Made by a program: the position numbers and the translations under genes. DNA of 12,204 nt from Planctomycetota bacterium (lineage in GTDB: Bacteria; Planctomycetota; UBA1135; UBA2386). Numbering within the stretch: position 1 is the first letter of the stretch; every line of letters starts with the position of its first letter. The DNA is taken from contig JAGQRA010000956.1 in NCBI GenBank assembly GCA_020425885.1, forward strand, positions 1 to 12,204, in the 5' to 3' direction. Shown here piece by piece: positions 1 through 6,006 of the stretch. Under the pieces are notes generated by a model, which saw only the letters and a list, made by a program, of their open reading frames with translations, was not told where the DNA came from and made no database searches.

Positions 1-2
1 AC

Positions 3-875
3 TCCGCGGCACCGCAGTTGAGCAACGGAACCGCCGGCGTACGCGTTCGCGTCGTCGATGCGGACGGCGCACCGGTGTACGGGGTCGAAGTCTCCTGGCC
101 GGCCGCTCCGGATGCATTCGCGATGACCGGGCCCGATGGGGTCGCCTGGCTGCAGCTGCGGCCACCGACCGACCGGGCACAGGTGCAGCTCGCGATCAAG
201 GCGCCGGGGCGCGCGTCCCTGCACCCCACCGCCAACGTGCAACTCGGCTGCTGGGGCGATGCCGGCGATCAGGTCCTGCTACCGGCGTGCCGGCTCACGG
301 GCCGGGTCGTCGACGAACGGCACGAAGCCCTGGTCGGCGCCACGGTGTTCGTCGCGGCCGCCGACCTGCCATTGCCGCCCACGGGCTACCTCGAACTCGG
401 GCCGCCGCCGCTCGAGGACTTCGAGGTCGCGGTCGTGCAGACGAATCGCGACGGCGTGTTCCGGCTCGACGGTGTCCCGGCGGTGCCGGTCCGCGTCTGG
501 GCGGTGACCGCCGAATGCCGGTTCGCGCCGAGCGACGAACTGCGGCCCGATCCAGAGGCGATCGTCGACGCCGGCACCCTCCGTTGCCTGCCGCTACTGC
601 CGGGTTCGCAGATCACGGGAACGGTTCGGGATCCGAAGGGGCGCCCGCTGTCCGGCGCCCGGATCCGGCGACGCGTCAGCAACGGCTTCGCCGACCCGGC
701 GCGGGTGTTGTCCAGCCGTTGGTTCGACGCCGCCGAGGACGGCACGTTCACGATGCCGGCGCGCGCGGGTATGACGTTCGAGCTGCTCGTCGAGGCCGAC
801 GGCTACGCCCCGCAGCGACTCGCGGCCGTGGTCGCCGGCACCGACCTGCAGATGCAGCTGCTCGACCAGCGCTGA
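3..875 (+). CDS. Carboxypeptidase-regulatory-like repeat protein, 5' truncated by the window edge
   Basis: The reading frame is open to the left edge, so the protein probably begins outside the window. A TTG at 18 is possible but has no visible ribosome binding site. The visible 290 residues hold three beta-sandwich units of the carboxypeptidase regulatory-like type (CarboxypepD_reg superfamily). Each opens with a G-x-V-x-D-x-x-G-x-P-L-x-G-A/V-x-V pattern: VRVRVVDADGAPVYGVEV near residue 13, LTGRVVDERHEALVGATV near 98, and ITGTVRDPKGRPLSGARI near 200. Between them are typical GxFxLxGVPAxPxRVxA strands. Such units are usually extracytoplasmic and bind or scaffold; no catalytic residues are visible. 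Any signal peptide or enzyme domain would lie upstream. The gene ends facing the DUF1552 remnant on the other strand. The fold assignment is fairly safe; the function is unknown. Confidence 0.8.
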   Translation, partial: SAAPQLSNGTAGVRVRVVDADGAPVYGVEVSWPAAPDAFAMTGPDGVAWLQLRPPTDRAQVQLAIKAPGRASLHPTANVQLGCWGDAGDQVLLPACRLTGRVVDERHEALVGATVFVAAADLPLPPTGYLELGPPPLEDFEVAVVQTNRDGVFRLDGVPAVPVRVWAVTAECRFAPSDELRPDPEAIVDAGTLRCLPLLPGSQITGTVRDPKGRPLSGARIRRRVSNGFADPARVLSSRWFDAAEDGTFTMPARAGMTFELLVEADGYAPQRLAAVVAGTDLQMQLLDQR

Positions 876-890
876 GACGAGAGGCCCGAC

Positions 891-1026
891 CTATCCCGGA
901 TCGAGCGCAGCGGTGCTGTCGGCGAACGAGTCGTCCGCGCGCCCCAGCGACCTCGACAACGGATCGCCATCGGCCTCACGTTCCGCCGCCAGTCGCTGCA
1001 GGAACGAGCCCCAGCCAGTGGACGTT
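891..1026 (-). pseudogene. Remnant of a DUF1552 gene C-terminus with an internal deletion
   Basis: Read on the minus strand, this stretch encodes FLQRLAAEREADGDPLSRSL joined directly to GRADDSFADSTAALDPG and a TAG stop. Both pieces match the C-terminus of the intact DUF1552 gene at 2636-3970. In the intact gene they are separated by 55 residues. By eye, bases 891-946 match 2636-2691 at 50 of 56 positions, and the match resumes at 2857 to about 2926. The missing 165 bases are an exact multiple of three. Upstream in the reading direction there is one extra C (gagcccc against gcgccc), which shifts the frame, and similarity fades into an NVHWLG-like piece near 1026. There is no start, Tat signal or body, so this is a dead fragment. 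It sits between the stop of the carboxypeptidase-like gene and the stop of the methyltransferase gene. It is a relic of a paralogue or of a partial duplication. Confidence 0.82.
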
Positions 1027-1075
1027 CGGTCTGAGGCCCGGGTCGAAGCGCTGCACGAACGCCAGCCGCCCGCGG

Positions 1076-1609
1076 CTACTGCGAGTAGCCCCGCCATCGG
1101 GGCAGCCACAGCGGGATCTCGCTCCGATAGCGTTCGAACGACGCCCCGAACCGCTGCCGCAGGTCGCGCTCCTCGGCCGGCCGCAGCATGATGTGCCAGA
1201 TCACCGAGCCGATCAGCGCATAGGCAACGACCCACCAGTTCGCGAGCAAGAGGCCAACGGCGATGCCCTGGGCGATCCCGGCGACCGCCATCGGGTTGCG
1301 GACGTGCCGGTAGGGGCCGGTGACGACCAGTTCGCGCGCGGTGGCGAGCGGCAACGGTGTGCCCTTGCCGCGCACCGCCATGGTCAGCCCCGACGTCAAC
1401 CCCAGCGCGCTGGCGACGACGAACACCGCAACGCCGGTCGCGCGATGGCCCGCAAACGGCGTCGGCGCAAGCCCGCATGCCGTGGTCGCAGCGTGGATCG
1501 CCCAGGGCAGCAGCAACAGGAACAGCGTCCAGAATACCGCGGTTTGCAGCAGCGTCACCGCCACATGACGCCAGGTCGGGGCCTCGCTCGCGACGCGGAA
1601 CGGGTTCAT
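1076..1609 (-). CDS. Isoprenylcysteine carboxyl methyltransferase / phospholipid methyltransferase-like membrane protein
   Basis: This is a 177-residue integral membrane protein of the ICMT/PEMT-like superfamily, whose members use S-adenosylmethionine to methylate lipids, isoprenoid or thiol groups at the membrane. The diagnostic SAM-site motifs are present: GPYRHVRNPM at residues 98-107 and RPAEERDLRQRFGASFERY at 143-161, ending in IPLWLPR. Hydrophobic segments lie at about 16-40, 56-79 and 108-141. The length is normal for small bacterial members. The start ATG at 1607-1609 overlaps the TGA of the upstream membrane-protein gene as ATGA, which indicates translational coupling and fixes the start. 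A longer open frame upstream is only the antisense or alternative frame of that neighbour. Family membership is secure; the substrate cannot be told from sequence, because bacterial homologues are mostly uncharacterised. Confidence 0.88.
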   Translation of the reverse strand: MNPFRVASEAPTWRHVAVTLLQTAVFWTLFLLLLPWAIHAATTACGLAPTPFAGHRATGVAVFVVASALGLTSGLTMAVRGKGTPLPLATARELVVTGPYRHVRNPMAVAGIAQGIAVGLLLANWWVVAYALIGSVIWHIMLRPAEERDLRQRFGASFERYRSEIPLWLPRWRGYSQ

Positions 1610-1986
1610 CCGCGGACCACGCGGAAGCACCACGCGTTGACGACCACGCATAGGCCCATGGTCGCGCTCGGCATCGCGCCGCCACCCGCGAGCCACATCG
1701 CCGCGAGGCACCAGAGCTGGGCATAGAGCGCACCGCCGACAACCATCGCGAACGTGTGCAGTGCCCAGGGCCGGCCGCGACTCAAGCCAACCGCAGTCGT
1801 TGCCGACCCAGCAACCAGGACCACGGCATCGGGCAGAGCAAAGGCGAACAGAACCATCTCGGGCCAGTCGCCGAAGCCGAACAGCTGTCGCGATTCGGGC
1901 ACGAGGGCGAGCAGGCCCCACCAGGCGGCAACGAGGGCCGCCTGTGTCCACAGGAACAGCACCGGCAAAGTGTGCTTGGAGCCCAT
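1606..1986 (-). CDS. Small four-helix membrane protein, unknown function
   Basis: The product has 126 residues and is almost entirely membrane-embedded. Four hydrophobic segments can be read: TLPVLFLWTQAALVAAWWGL near the N-terminus, then PEMVLFAFALPDAVVLVAG, then LHTFAMVVGGALYAQLWCLA, and a last one around MGLCVVVNAWCF. I do not recognise a named family. It is the first gene of a two-gene unit: its TGA overlaps the ATG of the methyltransferase gene by four bases, so the two proteins probably work together at the membrane. The start is taken as the ATG at 1984-1986; a GTG immediately before it (1987-1989) would add one residue. No Shine-Dalgarno sequence is evident. It diverges from the gene starting at 2058 across about 70 bases. 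Confidence 0.8.
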   Translation of the reverse strand: MGSKHTLPVLFLWTQAALVAAWWGLLALVPESRQLFGFGDWPEMVLFAFALPDAVVLVAGSATTAVGLSRGRPWALHTFAMVVGGALYAQLWCLAAMWLAGGGAMPSATMGLCVVVNAWCFRVVRG

Positions 1987-2002
1987 CACCGGATTGTCGC
2001 CA

Positions 2003-2025
2003 ACGATCGGCGCCTAGTCGATCGT
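2003..2025. promoter_or_regulatory. Inverted repeat in the divergent intergenic region (candidate operator)
   Basis: ACGATCG at 2003-2009 and CGATCGT at 2019-2025 form a perfect 7-base inverted repeat with a 9-base spacer, so the half-sites lie 16 bases apart on centre. It sits in the short gap between the divergent genes at 1986 (-) and 2058 (+). A TAGAAT resembling a -10 box lies at 2039-2044, just downstream for the plus-strand gene, but no convincing -35 box was found. The dyad geometry suits a dimeric repressor. CGATCG is common in GC-rich DNA, so chance remains possible. Confidence 0.3.
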
Positions 2026-2057
2026 CAACGTTCGCCGGTAGAATCCGACGCGCCACC

Positions 2058-2588
2058 TTGTGCACCTTCCTGGTCCTGCTGATCCCGAGCCGCGCCGATC
2101 GCGAGCACGCCATCGCGGTGGCGCGCGAGCATGGCTTCGAGCCCGGAATCTACGACCGCGGTGATCCCCACCTGCCGGAGCAGCATCGCGACATGGCGCT
2201 GTTCGACCCCGACGGCGCGCATTGTCACTGCGGCACGTCGATCGGCAGGAGTTTCGGCGAGCCGCGACATCGCGAGAGCGTCGCGCGCAAGGCGCGTCGC
2301 GGCCGGCGAGCGAAGTGGGCGGAAAGCAAGCGTCAGGCGTGGATCGAACAGCAGCTGGGCAGCCGCAGGGCGGCCCCTGGCTTGTCGCGGGGTGCCGTCC
2401 TCGAACTCGATCGGTGGCTGGCCCTGGCCGAAGCTGCGCTGGCCGACCCGCGTATCGGACGCATCGGGGTCGTCGTGCAGGAGTTCAACGAACGGGTGTC
2501 CGACTGGCGCCCCGCGGTCGAAGCAAGAGCGTCGCTGCAAACGCTACAGGAAGTCGCGCGACTGACTCCGACGTGGTTGACCGCGTGA
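2058..2588 (+). CDS. Hypothetical protein with N-terminal MCTF and CxCG motif
   Basis: I place the start at TTG 2058, giving 176 residues beginning MCTFLVLLIP. The frame stays open upstream to 1761, but that part is antisense to the membrane-protein gene and looks like shadow sequence. The N-terminal region carries Cys2, a repeated pattern of a hydrophobic strand plus helix (REHAIAVAREHGFEPG), then CHCGTSIG with Cys56, Cys58 and Gly59. A basic stretch of about residues 70-100 (KARRGRRAKWAESKRQ) leads into a C-terminal helical domain with LDRWLALAEAALADPRIGRIGVVVQEFNE. From memory, short proteins with this MCTF start and a CxCGT motif occur in several delta-proteobacterial and planctomycete genomes, but I cannot name a family. 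The conserved cysteines could bind metal. If the initiator Met is removed, Cys2 would become the N-terminal residue. The function is unknown and the start is moderately supported. Confidence 0.65.
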   Translation: MCTFLVLLIPSRADREHAIAVAREHGFEPGIYDRGDPHLPEQHRDMALFDPDGAHCHCGTSIGRSFGEPRHRESVARKARRGRRAKWAESKRQAWIEQQLGSRRAAPGLSRGAVLELDRWLALAEAALADPRIGRIGVVVQEFNERVSDWRPAVEARASLQTLQEVARLTPTWLTA

Positions 2589-2592
2589 CCGC

Positions 2593-2612
2593 GTCAGCGC
2601 TGACCGATCAGC
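2593..2612. terminator. Palindrome between convergent genes, candidate bidirectional terminator
   Basis: A perfect 12-base palindrome, GTCAGCGCTGAC (2593-2604), starts 4 bases after the stop at 2588. It can alternatively fold as GCTGA-CCGA-TCAGC (2599-2612). It lies in the 47-base gap between two genes that end facing each other (2588 on plus, 2636 on minus). No U-tract follows, so it may be a weak or Rho-assisted terminator, or simply a 3'-end stabilising hairpin. Confidence 0.35.
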
Positions 2613-2635
2613 ACTTCGTCGCCACCAGCCCTCCC

Positions 2636-3970
2636 CTACCCCAGATCGAGCGCGGCGGTGCTGTCGGCAAACGAATCGTCCGCCCGCCCCATGCCGCGCA
2701 ACACGGCCAGGTAGAGATTGGCCAGCGGCGTCTCCTTGGCGAAGGCGACGTGGCCGCGCCCCTTGGCCACGCCGCCGCCTTCGCCGGCCAGCAGCATCGG
2801 CAGATCGTCGTGATTGTGCCGATTGCCGTCGCTCAAAGCCGAACCGAACACGACCAGCGTCCGCGACAGCAGATCGCCGTCGCCCTCGCGTTCCGCCGCC
2901 AGCCGCTGCAGGAACGCGCCCAGCATCTCGACATGGAAACGGTTGATCCTGGCGATGCGCTCGCATTTCGCCGCGTCCTTGCCGTGATGGCTGAGGTCGT
3001 GGTGGCCTTCGGGCACCCCGAGGAAACGATAGCTGAGGTTGCTGCCGGCATTGCCGAGCATCAGCGAGATGACACGCGTCGACTCCGAGGCGATCGCGAG
3101 CGCCATGATCTCGTAGATCAAGCCGAGCCGCTCCGCGAACGAGGCACCGTCGGTCATCAATCCGGCCGGCAGCGCGACTTCCGACCGCTCGGCATCGAGC
3201 CGGGCCAGCCGGGTCTCGAGTTCGCGCACCGACTCCAGGTAGTCGGCCAGCTTGCCGCGATCGGCCGCACCGAGCCGACCGGACAGCGACTTCGCGTCGG
3301 CGCGGACGGCATCGAGCACCGAACGGTCGCGCCGCCGCTGCCGCTCGGCCTGCTCGGCGCTCTGCGCCAGCGCCGGGTCGCCGAACAGCCGCGCGAACAC
3401 GGCACGCGGGTCGACCTCCTTGGCGACCGGCTTGTCCGACGTCCGCCAACTGATGTAGCTGCTGTAGGCGCACGAGTAGCCCGAGTCACAGCTGCCGGCG
3501 CTGCGGCCAGGCTCCATGCCGAGCTCGAGCGATGGCAGCCGCGTCTCGCCGCCGACCTGCTCGGCGATGAGCTGATCGACCGAGGTGCCGGCCAGGATGT
3601 CCGCCCCGGCCGTCTTGCGCGGATGGGCGCAGGTCAGGAACGAGCCGCCGGCGCGCGCGTGATCGCCGAAGCCGTCGCCGTGCGCGCGTCCGCCATCGAT
3701 CGCCAGCCCGCTGAAGACCGTCAGCCGATCGCGCAACGGCCCCAGCGGTGCGAGGGTCTCCGACAACCGCATGGCCGCGCCTTCGCCGTTCGGACGCCAC
3801 CTCGCCATGTCCATGCCGTTCGGCGCGAAGACGAAGACCGCGCGTCGCGGCGCCGACACCGTCGCCGTGAGCGCCGGCTGCATCGCGTCCAACCACGGCA
3901 GGGCGACGGCGCAGGCCGAACCGCGCAGGAAGGTGCGACGGTCGAGGCAGCGGCGGCGGAACGGGCGCAT
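2636..3970 (-). CDS. DUF1552 family Tat-exported protein
   Basis: This complete 444-residue protein belongs to the DUF1552 family, whose members are common in planctomycetes and relatives and of unproven function. The N-terminus has a twin-arginine signal: DRRTFLRG at residues 10-17, followed by a hydrophobic stretch ACAVALPWLDAM. Family landmarks include FVFAPNGMDMARWRP near 47, LTVFSGLAIDGG near 83, GDHARAGGSFLTCAHP near 102, PSLELGMEP near 145, LMLGNAGSN near 306, HHDLSHHG near 325, NRFHVEMLGAFLQRL near 345, and a C-terminal DDSFADSTAAL. The start at 3970 is the only reasonable one because an in-frame stop lies four codons upstream. The usual partner, a DUF1592-type protein, is encoded on the same strand but about 4 kb away at 8052-10361. 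Part of its C-terminus is duplicated as a remnant at 891-1026. The protein is exported and probably acts in the periplasm or cell envelope. Confidence 0.93.
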   Translation of the reverse strand: MRPFRRRCLDRRTFLRGSACAVALPWLDAMQPALTATVSAPRRAVFVFAPNGMDMARWRPNGEGAAMRLSETLAPLGPLRDRLTVFSGLAIDGGRAHGDGFGDHARAGGSFLTCAHPRKTAGADILAGTSVDQLIAEQVGGETRLPSLELGMEPGRSAGSCDSGYSCAYSSYISWRTSDKPVAKEVDPRAVFARLFGDPALAQSAEQAERQRRRDRSVLDAVRADAKSLSGRLGAADRGKLADYLESVRELETRLARLDAERSEVALPAGLMTDGASFAERLGLIYEIMALAIASESTRVISLMLGNAGSNLSYRFLGVPEGHHDLSHHGKDAAKCERIARINRFHVEMLGAFLQRLAAEREGDGDLLSRTLVVFGSALSDGNRHNHDDLPMLLAGEGGGVAKGRGHVAFAKETPLANLYLAVLRGMGRADDSFADSTAALDLG

Positions 3971-3972
3971 GG

Positions 3973-3992
3973 GCCGGCATTATCGTGCCGGC
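3973..3992 (-). promoter_or_regulatory. Hairpin abutting the start codon of the DUF1552 gene
   Basis: GCCGGCA (3973-3979) and TGCCGGC (3986-3992) form a perfect 7-base-pair GC-rich stem with a 6-base loop. It ends only 2 bases upstream of the ATG at 3968-3970 (minus strand), where a ribosome binding site would be expected. No Shine-Dalgarno sequence is seen outside it. If this region is transcribed the stem could limit translation; if transcription starts inside it, it may have no role. Confidence 0.35.
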
Positions 3993-4149
3993 GCGCCCGA
4001 GCGGCCAGCCCACGGTCGGTGCGGCCGTGCGGCCGTCGAACCCTCGCGGTATTGCGGATGACGACCACTACGAGATGTCGCCCCCGCTCCCAAGGCGACA
4101 TCCGGGCTGCGATGCAGGTCGTGGCCGACCGAACCGATAGGAAGACACC

Positions 4150-4335
4150 ATGACAAAGCGCACCGTCGCGGCCGTCTGCGCCCTCTTCCTACTTGCGACC
4201 GCAGGGTGCCATTTCCATCCGCATCATCCGCGGGTCGGGCCTCGAGTCGGTAGGGTGTTCGTCCCGGTCCCGGTCCCGGTCCCGGTCCCGGTCGCCGGTC
4301 GCCCCATGCCGCGCCCGCCCGTACCATGGCGCTGA
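4150..4335 (+). CDS. Short lipoprotein with histidine-rich and Val-Pro repeat segments
   Basis: The 61-residue product starts with MTKRTVAAVCALFLLATAGC, a classic lipoprotein signal peptide with lipobox ATAGC and Cys20 as the lipidation site. The mature part begins CHFHPHHP, then has a proline/arginine-rich segment with five Val-Pro units (VFVPVPVPVPVPVAG) and ends PPVPWR. The start is supported by AGGAAG at 4139-4144, five bases before the ATG. That is the clearest Shine-Dalgarno sequence in the window. Codon-level tandem repetition of GTCCCG encodes the Val-Pro run, so its length may vary between strains. The short extended proline stretch could span part of the envelope, and the HxHPHHP cluster could bind metal, but neither role is shown. 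It is divergent from the DUF1552 gene. I do not recognise a named family. Confidence 0.68.
   Translation: MTKRTVAAVCALFLLATAGCHFHPHHPRVGPRVGRVFVPVPVPVPVPVAGRPMPRPPVPWR
4261..4293 (+). repeat. Hexanucleotide tandem repeat GTCCCG, five full copies
   Basis: Five exact copies of GTCCCG run from 4261 to 4290, followed by a partial GTC at 4291-4293, inside the small lipoprotein gene. The period is six bases, so gain or loss of a unit keeps the frame and adds or removes one Val-Pro pair. Confidence 0.9.
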
Positions 4336-4375
4336 CTGAGGAAGCGAGCCGGACGACGAGCCGCATGGAGTCCTG

Positions 4376-4392
4376 GCTCGCGTAGAGCGAGC
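4376..4392 (+). terminator. Hairpin downstream of the small lipoprotein gene
   Basis: GCTCGC (4376-4381), loop GTAGA, GCGAGC (4387-4392) forms a perfect 6-base-pair stem about 40 bases after the lipoprotein stop. No U-tract follows. The rest of 4336-4607 shows no credible gene and no clear promoter. Confidence 0.3.
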
Positions 4393-4607
4393 AGCCGACG
4401 AGGCCATGAGCATCCAGGATCAGAGGCAAGGGGCCCATGGGGACTGCGTGTTGCTCGGTCCGGTGAACAGGAACCGACGATCTCGGTGCTACGGGCATCG
4501 CGCCCGAGCGACCAGTCCGCGGCCGATTGGGCGTGGCGAACTCCCGCTTCCCCCGGAGTCATCGCGAACACCTTGAGAGCGGACGCGGAACGACCGATCA
4601 TCGCAGC

Positions 4608-5819
4608 ATGCTGCACCGCCTGATGTCACTCCTGCCCCTGCCACTGCTGCTGTCGCTGCCGGCGGCGCAGGACGGTCAGCTCACCGATGCGCCGACGGCG
4701 ACGCCGAGTGACTTCGCCCGCTTCGTCGAGGTCGGGGACGGCGGTCATCTCGACACCGCGATCACGACCTACCGACGGGGCGACGTCGAGGTGATCCTCT
4801 ACGGCGCCGTCCACATCGCCGACCAGGCTTGCTACGAGGCATTGAACGACCGCTTCACGACCCGCGACGCGCTGCTCTACGAGCTGGTCGGGCCGCCGGA
4901 CTACCGCCCGACCAAGGACCGCGAGACCGGCTTCAATCCGCTGTCGCTGCTGCAGCAGGGCATGCGCAACTCGATGGAGCTGACGTTCCAGCTCGACGTC
5001 ATCGACTATCAGGCCGAGAACTTCGTCCACGCCGACATGACGCCGCAGGAATTCAAGGCGAGCATGGCGGAGCGCGGCGAGAGTCTGCTGTCGATCATGT
5101 TCGACATGATGGTCGGCGGCATGAACATGCAGCGCGAGCAGGCCGACGGCGAACAGCCCGCCGAGCCGGAGGCGTTCGACCTGGTGAAGGCGTTCCGCAG
5201 CGGCGAGGGACGGCACCTGCTGCGGATCACGATGGCCTCGCAGATCGAGGCGATCGAGATGCTCGCCGCCGGCGCCAAGGAGGGTGGCAGCACGCTGCTC
5301 GAAGGCCGCAACGAGAAGTGCCTCGAGGTGCTCGAGCGCGAGATCGCGGCCGGCAAGAAGCGGCTCGGGATCTACTACGGTGCCGCCCACCTGCCGCACA
5401 TGGAGCACCGCCTCGTCGACGACATGGGCTTCGCCAAGGTCGGGCACGAGTGGCTCGTCGCCTGGGACTGCGCACGCCGCCCCGATCCGAAGTTCGACCG
5501 CGCGCTGATCAAGCTGCGCCGCCAGTGCAGGAAGGAGCTCGACGTCATCGCCGAGGCCGCGAAGTGGCAACGCCGCCACCGCCTCGCCGATGACAACGAA
5601 GAGCTGATGACGATCGCGCAGCTGCGCGCCGCGGAGCGTGAGGGCGCGGCTCCGTACTCGGGCCCGTTGCAGGACCCGTGGGGCCACGACTACCGCATCG
5701 AGAAGAGGAGGATCGGCGTCCGCTGGCAGGTGCGCAGCCTCGGCCAGGACGGCGAGTTCGACACCGCCGACGACATCGTCGTTCAGGAGCCTCGCAGCGG
5801 CGGATTGAAGCTGTTCTGA
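4608..5819 (+). CDS. Secreted TraB/GumN-like protein with a GspG-like C-terminal domain
   Basis: The start at ATG 4608 gives 403 residues with a signal peptide (MLHRLMSLLPLPLLLSLPAA, then QDG). An ATG at 4527 would bury this signal behind 27 charged residues and is less likely. Residues about 45-290 look like the TraB/PrgY/GumN (Tiki-like) fold: VILYGAVHIAD with GxxH at 66-69, LLYELVGPP with Glu92, QAENFVHADMTPQEF near 135-149, LLEGRNEKCLEVLE at 231-243, and a second GxxH in IYYGAAHLPHMEHRL at 255-269. In the Tiki branch such residues form a metal-dependent protease site; for this bacterial branch the activity is unproven. A helical linker (about 293-346) joins to PYSGPLQDPWGHDYRIEKRR and SLGQDGEFDTADDIV (349-391). 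That matches the C-terminal region of type II secretion pseudopilin GspG, including its acidic calcium-site loop. The two-domain arrangement is unusual. It is the first large gene of the plus-strand block. Confidence 0.85.
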   Translation: MLHRLMSLLPLPLLLSLPAAQDGQLTDAPTATPSDFARFVEVGDGGHLDTAITTYRRGDVEVILYGAVHIADQACYEALNDRFTTRDALLYELVGPPDYRPTKDRETGFNPLSLLQQGMRNSMELTFQLDVIDYQAENFVHADMTPQEFKASMAERGESLLSIMFDMMVGGMNMQREQADGEQPAEPEAFDLVKAFRSGEGRHLLRITMASQIEAIEMLAAGAKEGGSTLLEGRNEKCLEVLEREIAAGKKRLGIYYGAAHLPHMEHRLVDDMGFAKVGHEWLVAWDCARRPDPKFDRALIKLRRQCRKELDVIAEAAKWQRRHRLADDNEELMTIAQLRAAEREGAAPYSGPLQDPWGHDYRIEKRRIGVRWQVRSLGQDGEFDTADDIVVQEPRSGGLKLF

Positions 5820-6006
5820 GCTCGGCAGGAGTCGCACGCCGCGCGATCGACGCCTGCATTGCCGGTCGATTGTGGCCCCCTGCCGACATCGCACTTGACC
5901 GCGGGTCCGATGACACCGGAAGATACCGAGGCTCGTTCAGGGCTCCCGGACCACGGCCGGTAGCCATCTTCCAGCCTCGAACTCCAAGCCCTCGAGATTC
6001 GACCAA

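Noticed and set aside
891..1742. A minus-strand 283-codon frame that seems to fuse an N-terminal region to a DUF1552 end
   Set aside because: Its first part is the wrong frame of the methyltransferase and membrane-protein genes. Only the last 40 or so residues are real DUF1552 sequence, so it is a remnant read through by chance.
2222..4153. A plus-strand open frame of 643 codons
   Set aside because: It is antisense to the intact DUF1552 gene and overlaps the end of the 2058-2588 gene; its composition is that of a shadow frame.
4261..4293. Tandem repeat considered as a CRISPR-like or regulatory array
   Set aside because: The unit is six bases with no spacers and lies inside a reading frame, so it is a coding microsatellite.
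3980..4498. A minus-strand 172-codon frame with an ordinary-looking stretch (LILDAHGLVGCSLYASQD)
   Set aside because: Most of it is antisense to the lipoprotein gene, the rest lies in intergenic DNA, and no family or start signal supports it. A decayed fragment cannot be excluded.
4626..5894. A minus-strand 422-codon frame
   Set aside because: It is antisense to the TraB/GumN-like gene, which has a signal peptide and clear motifs; the minus frame has neither.
5895..5926. TTGACC followed by AGATAC as a sigma-70 promoter for the gene at 6007
   Set aside because: The spacing is 20 bases and the -10 match is poor, so it was not listed as a feature.
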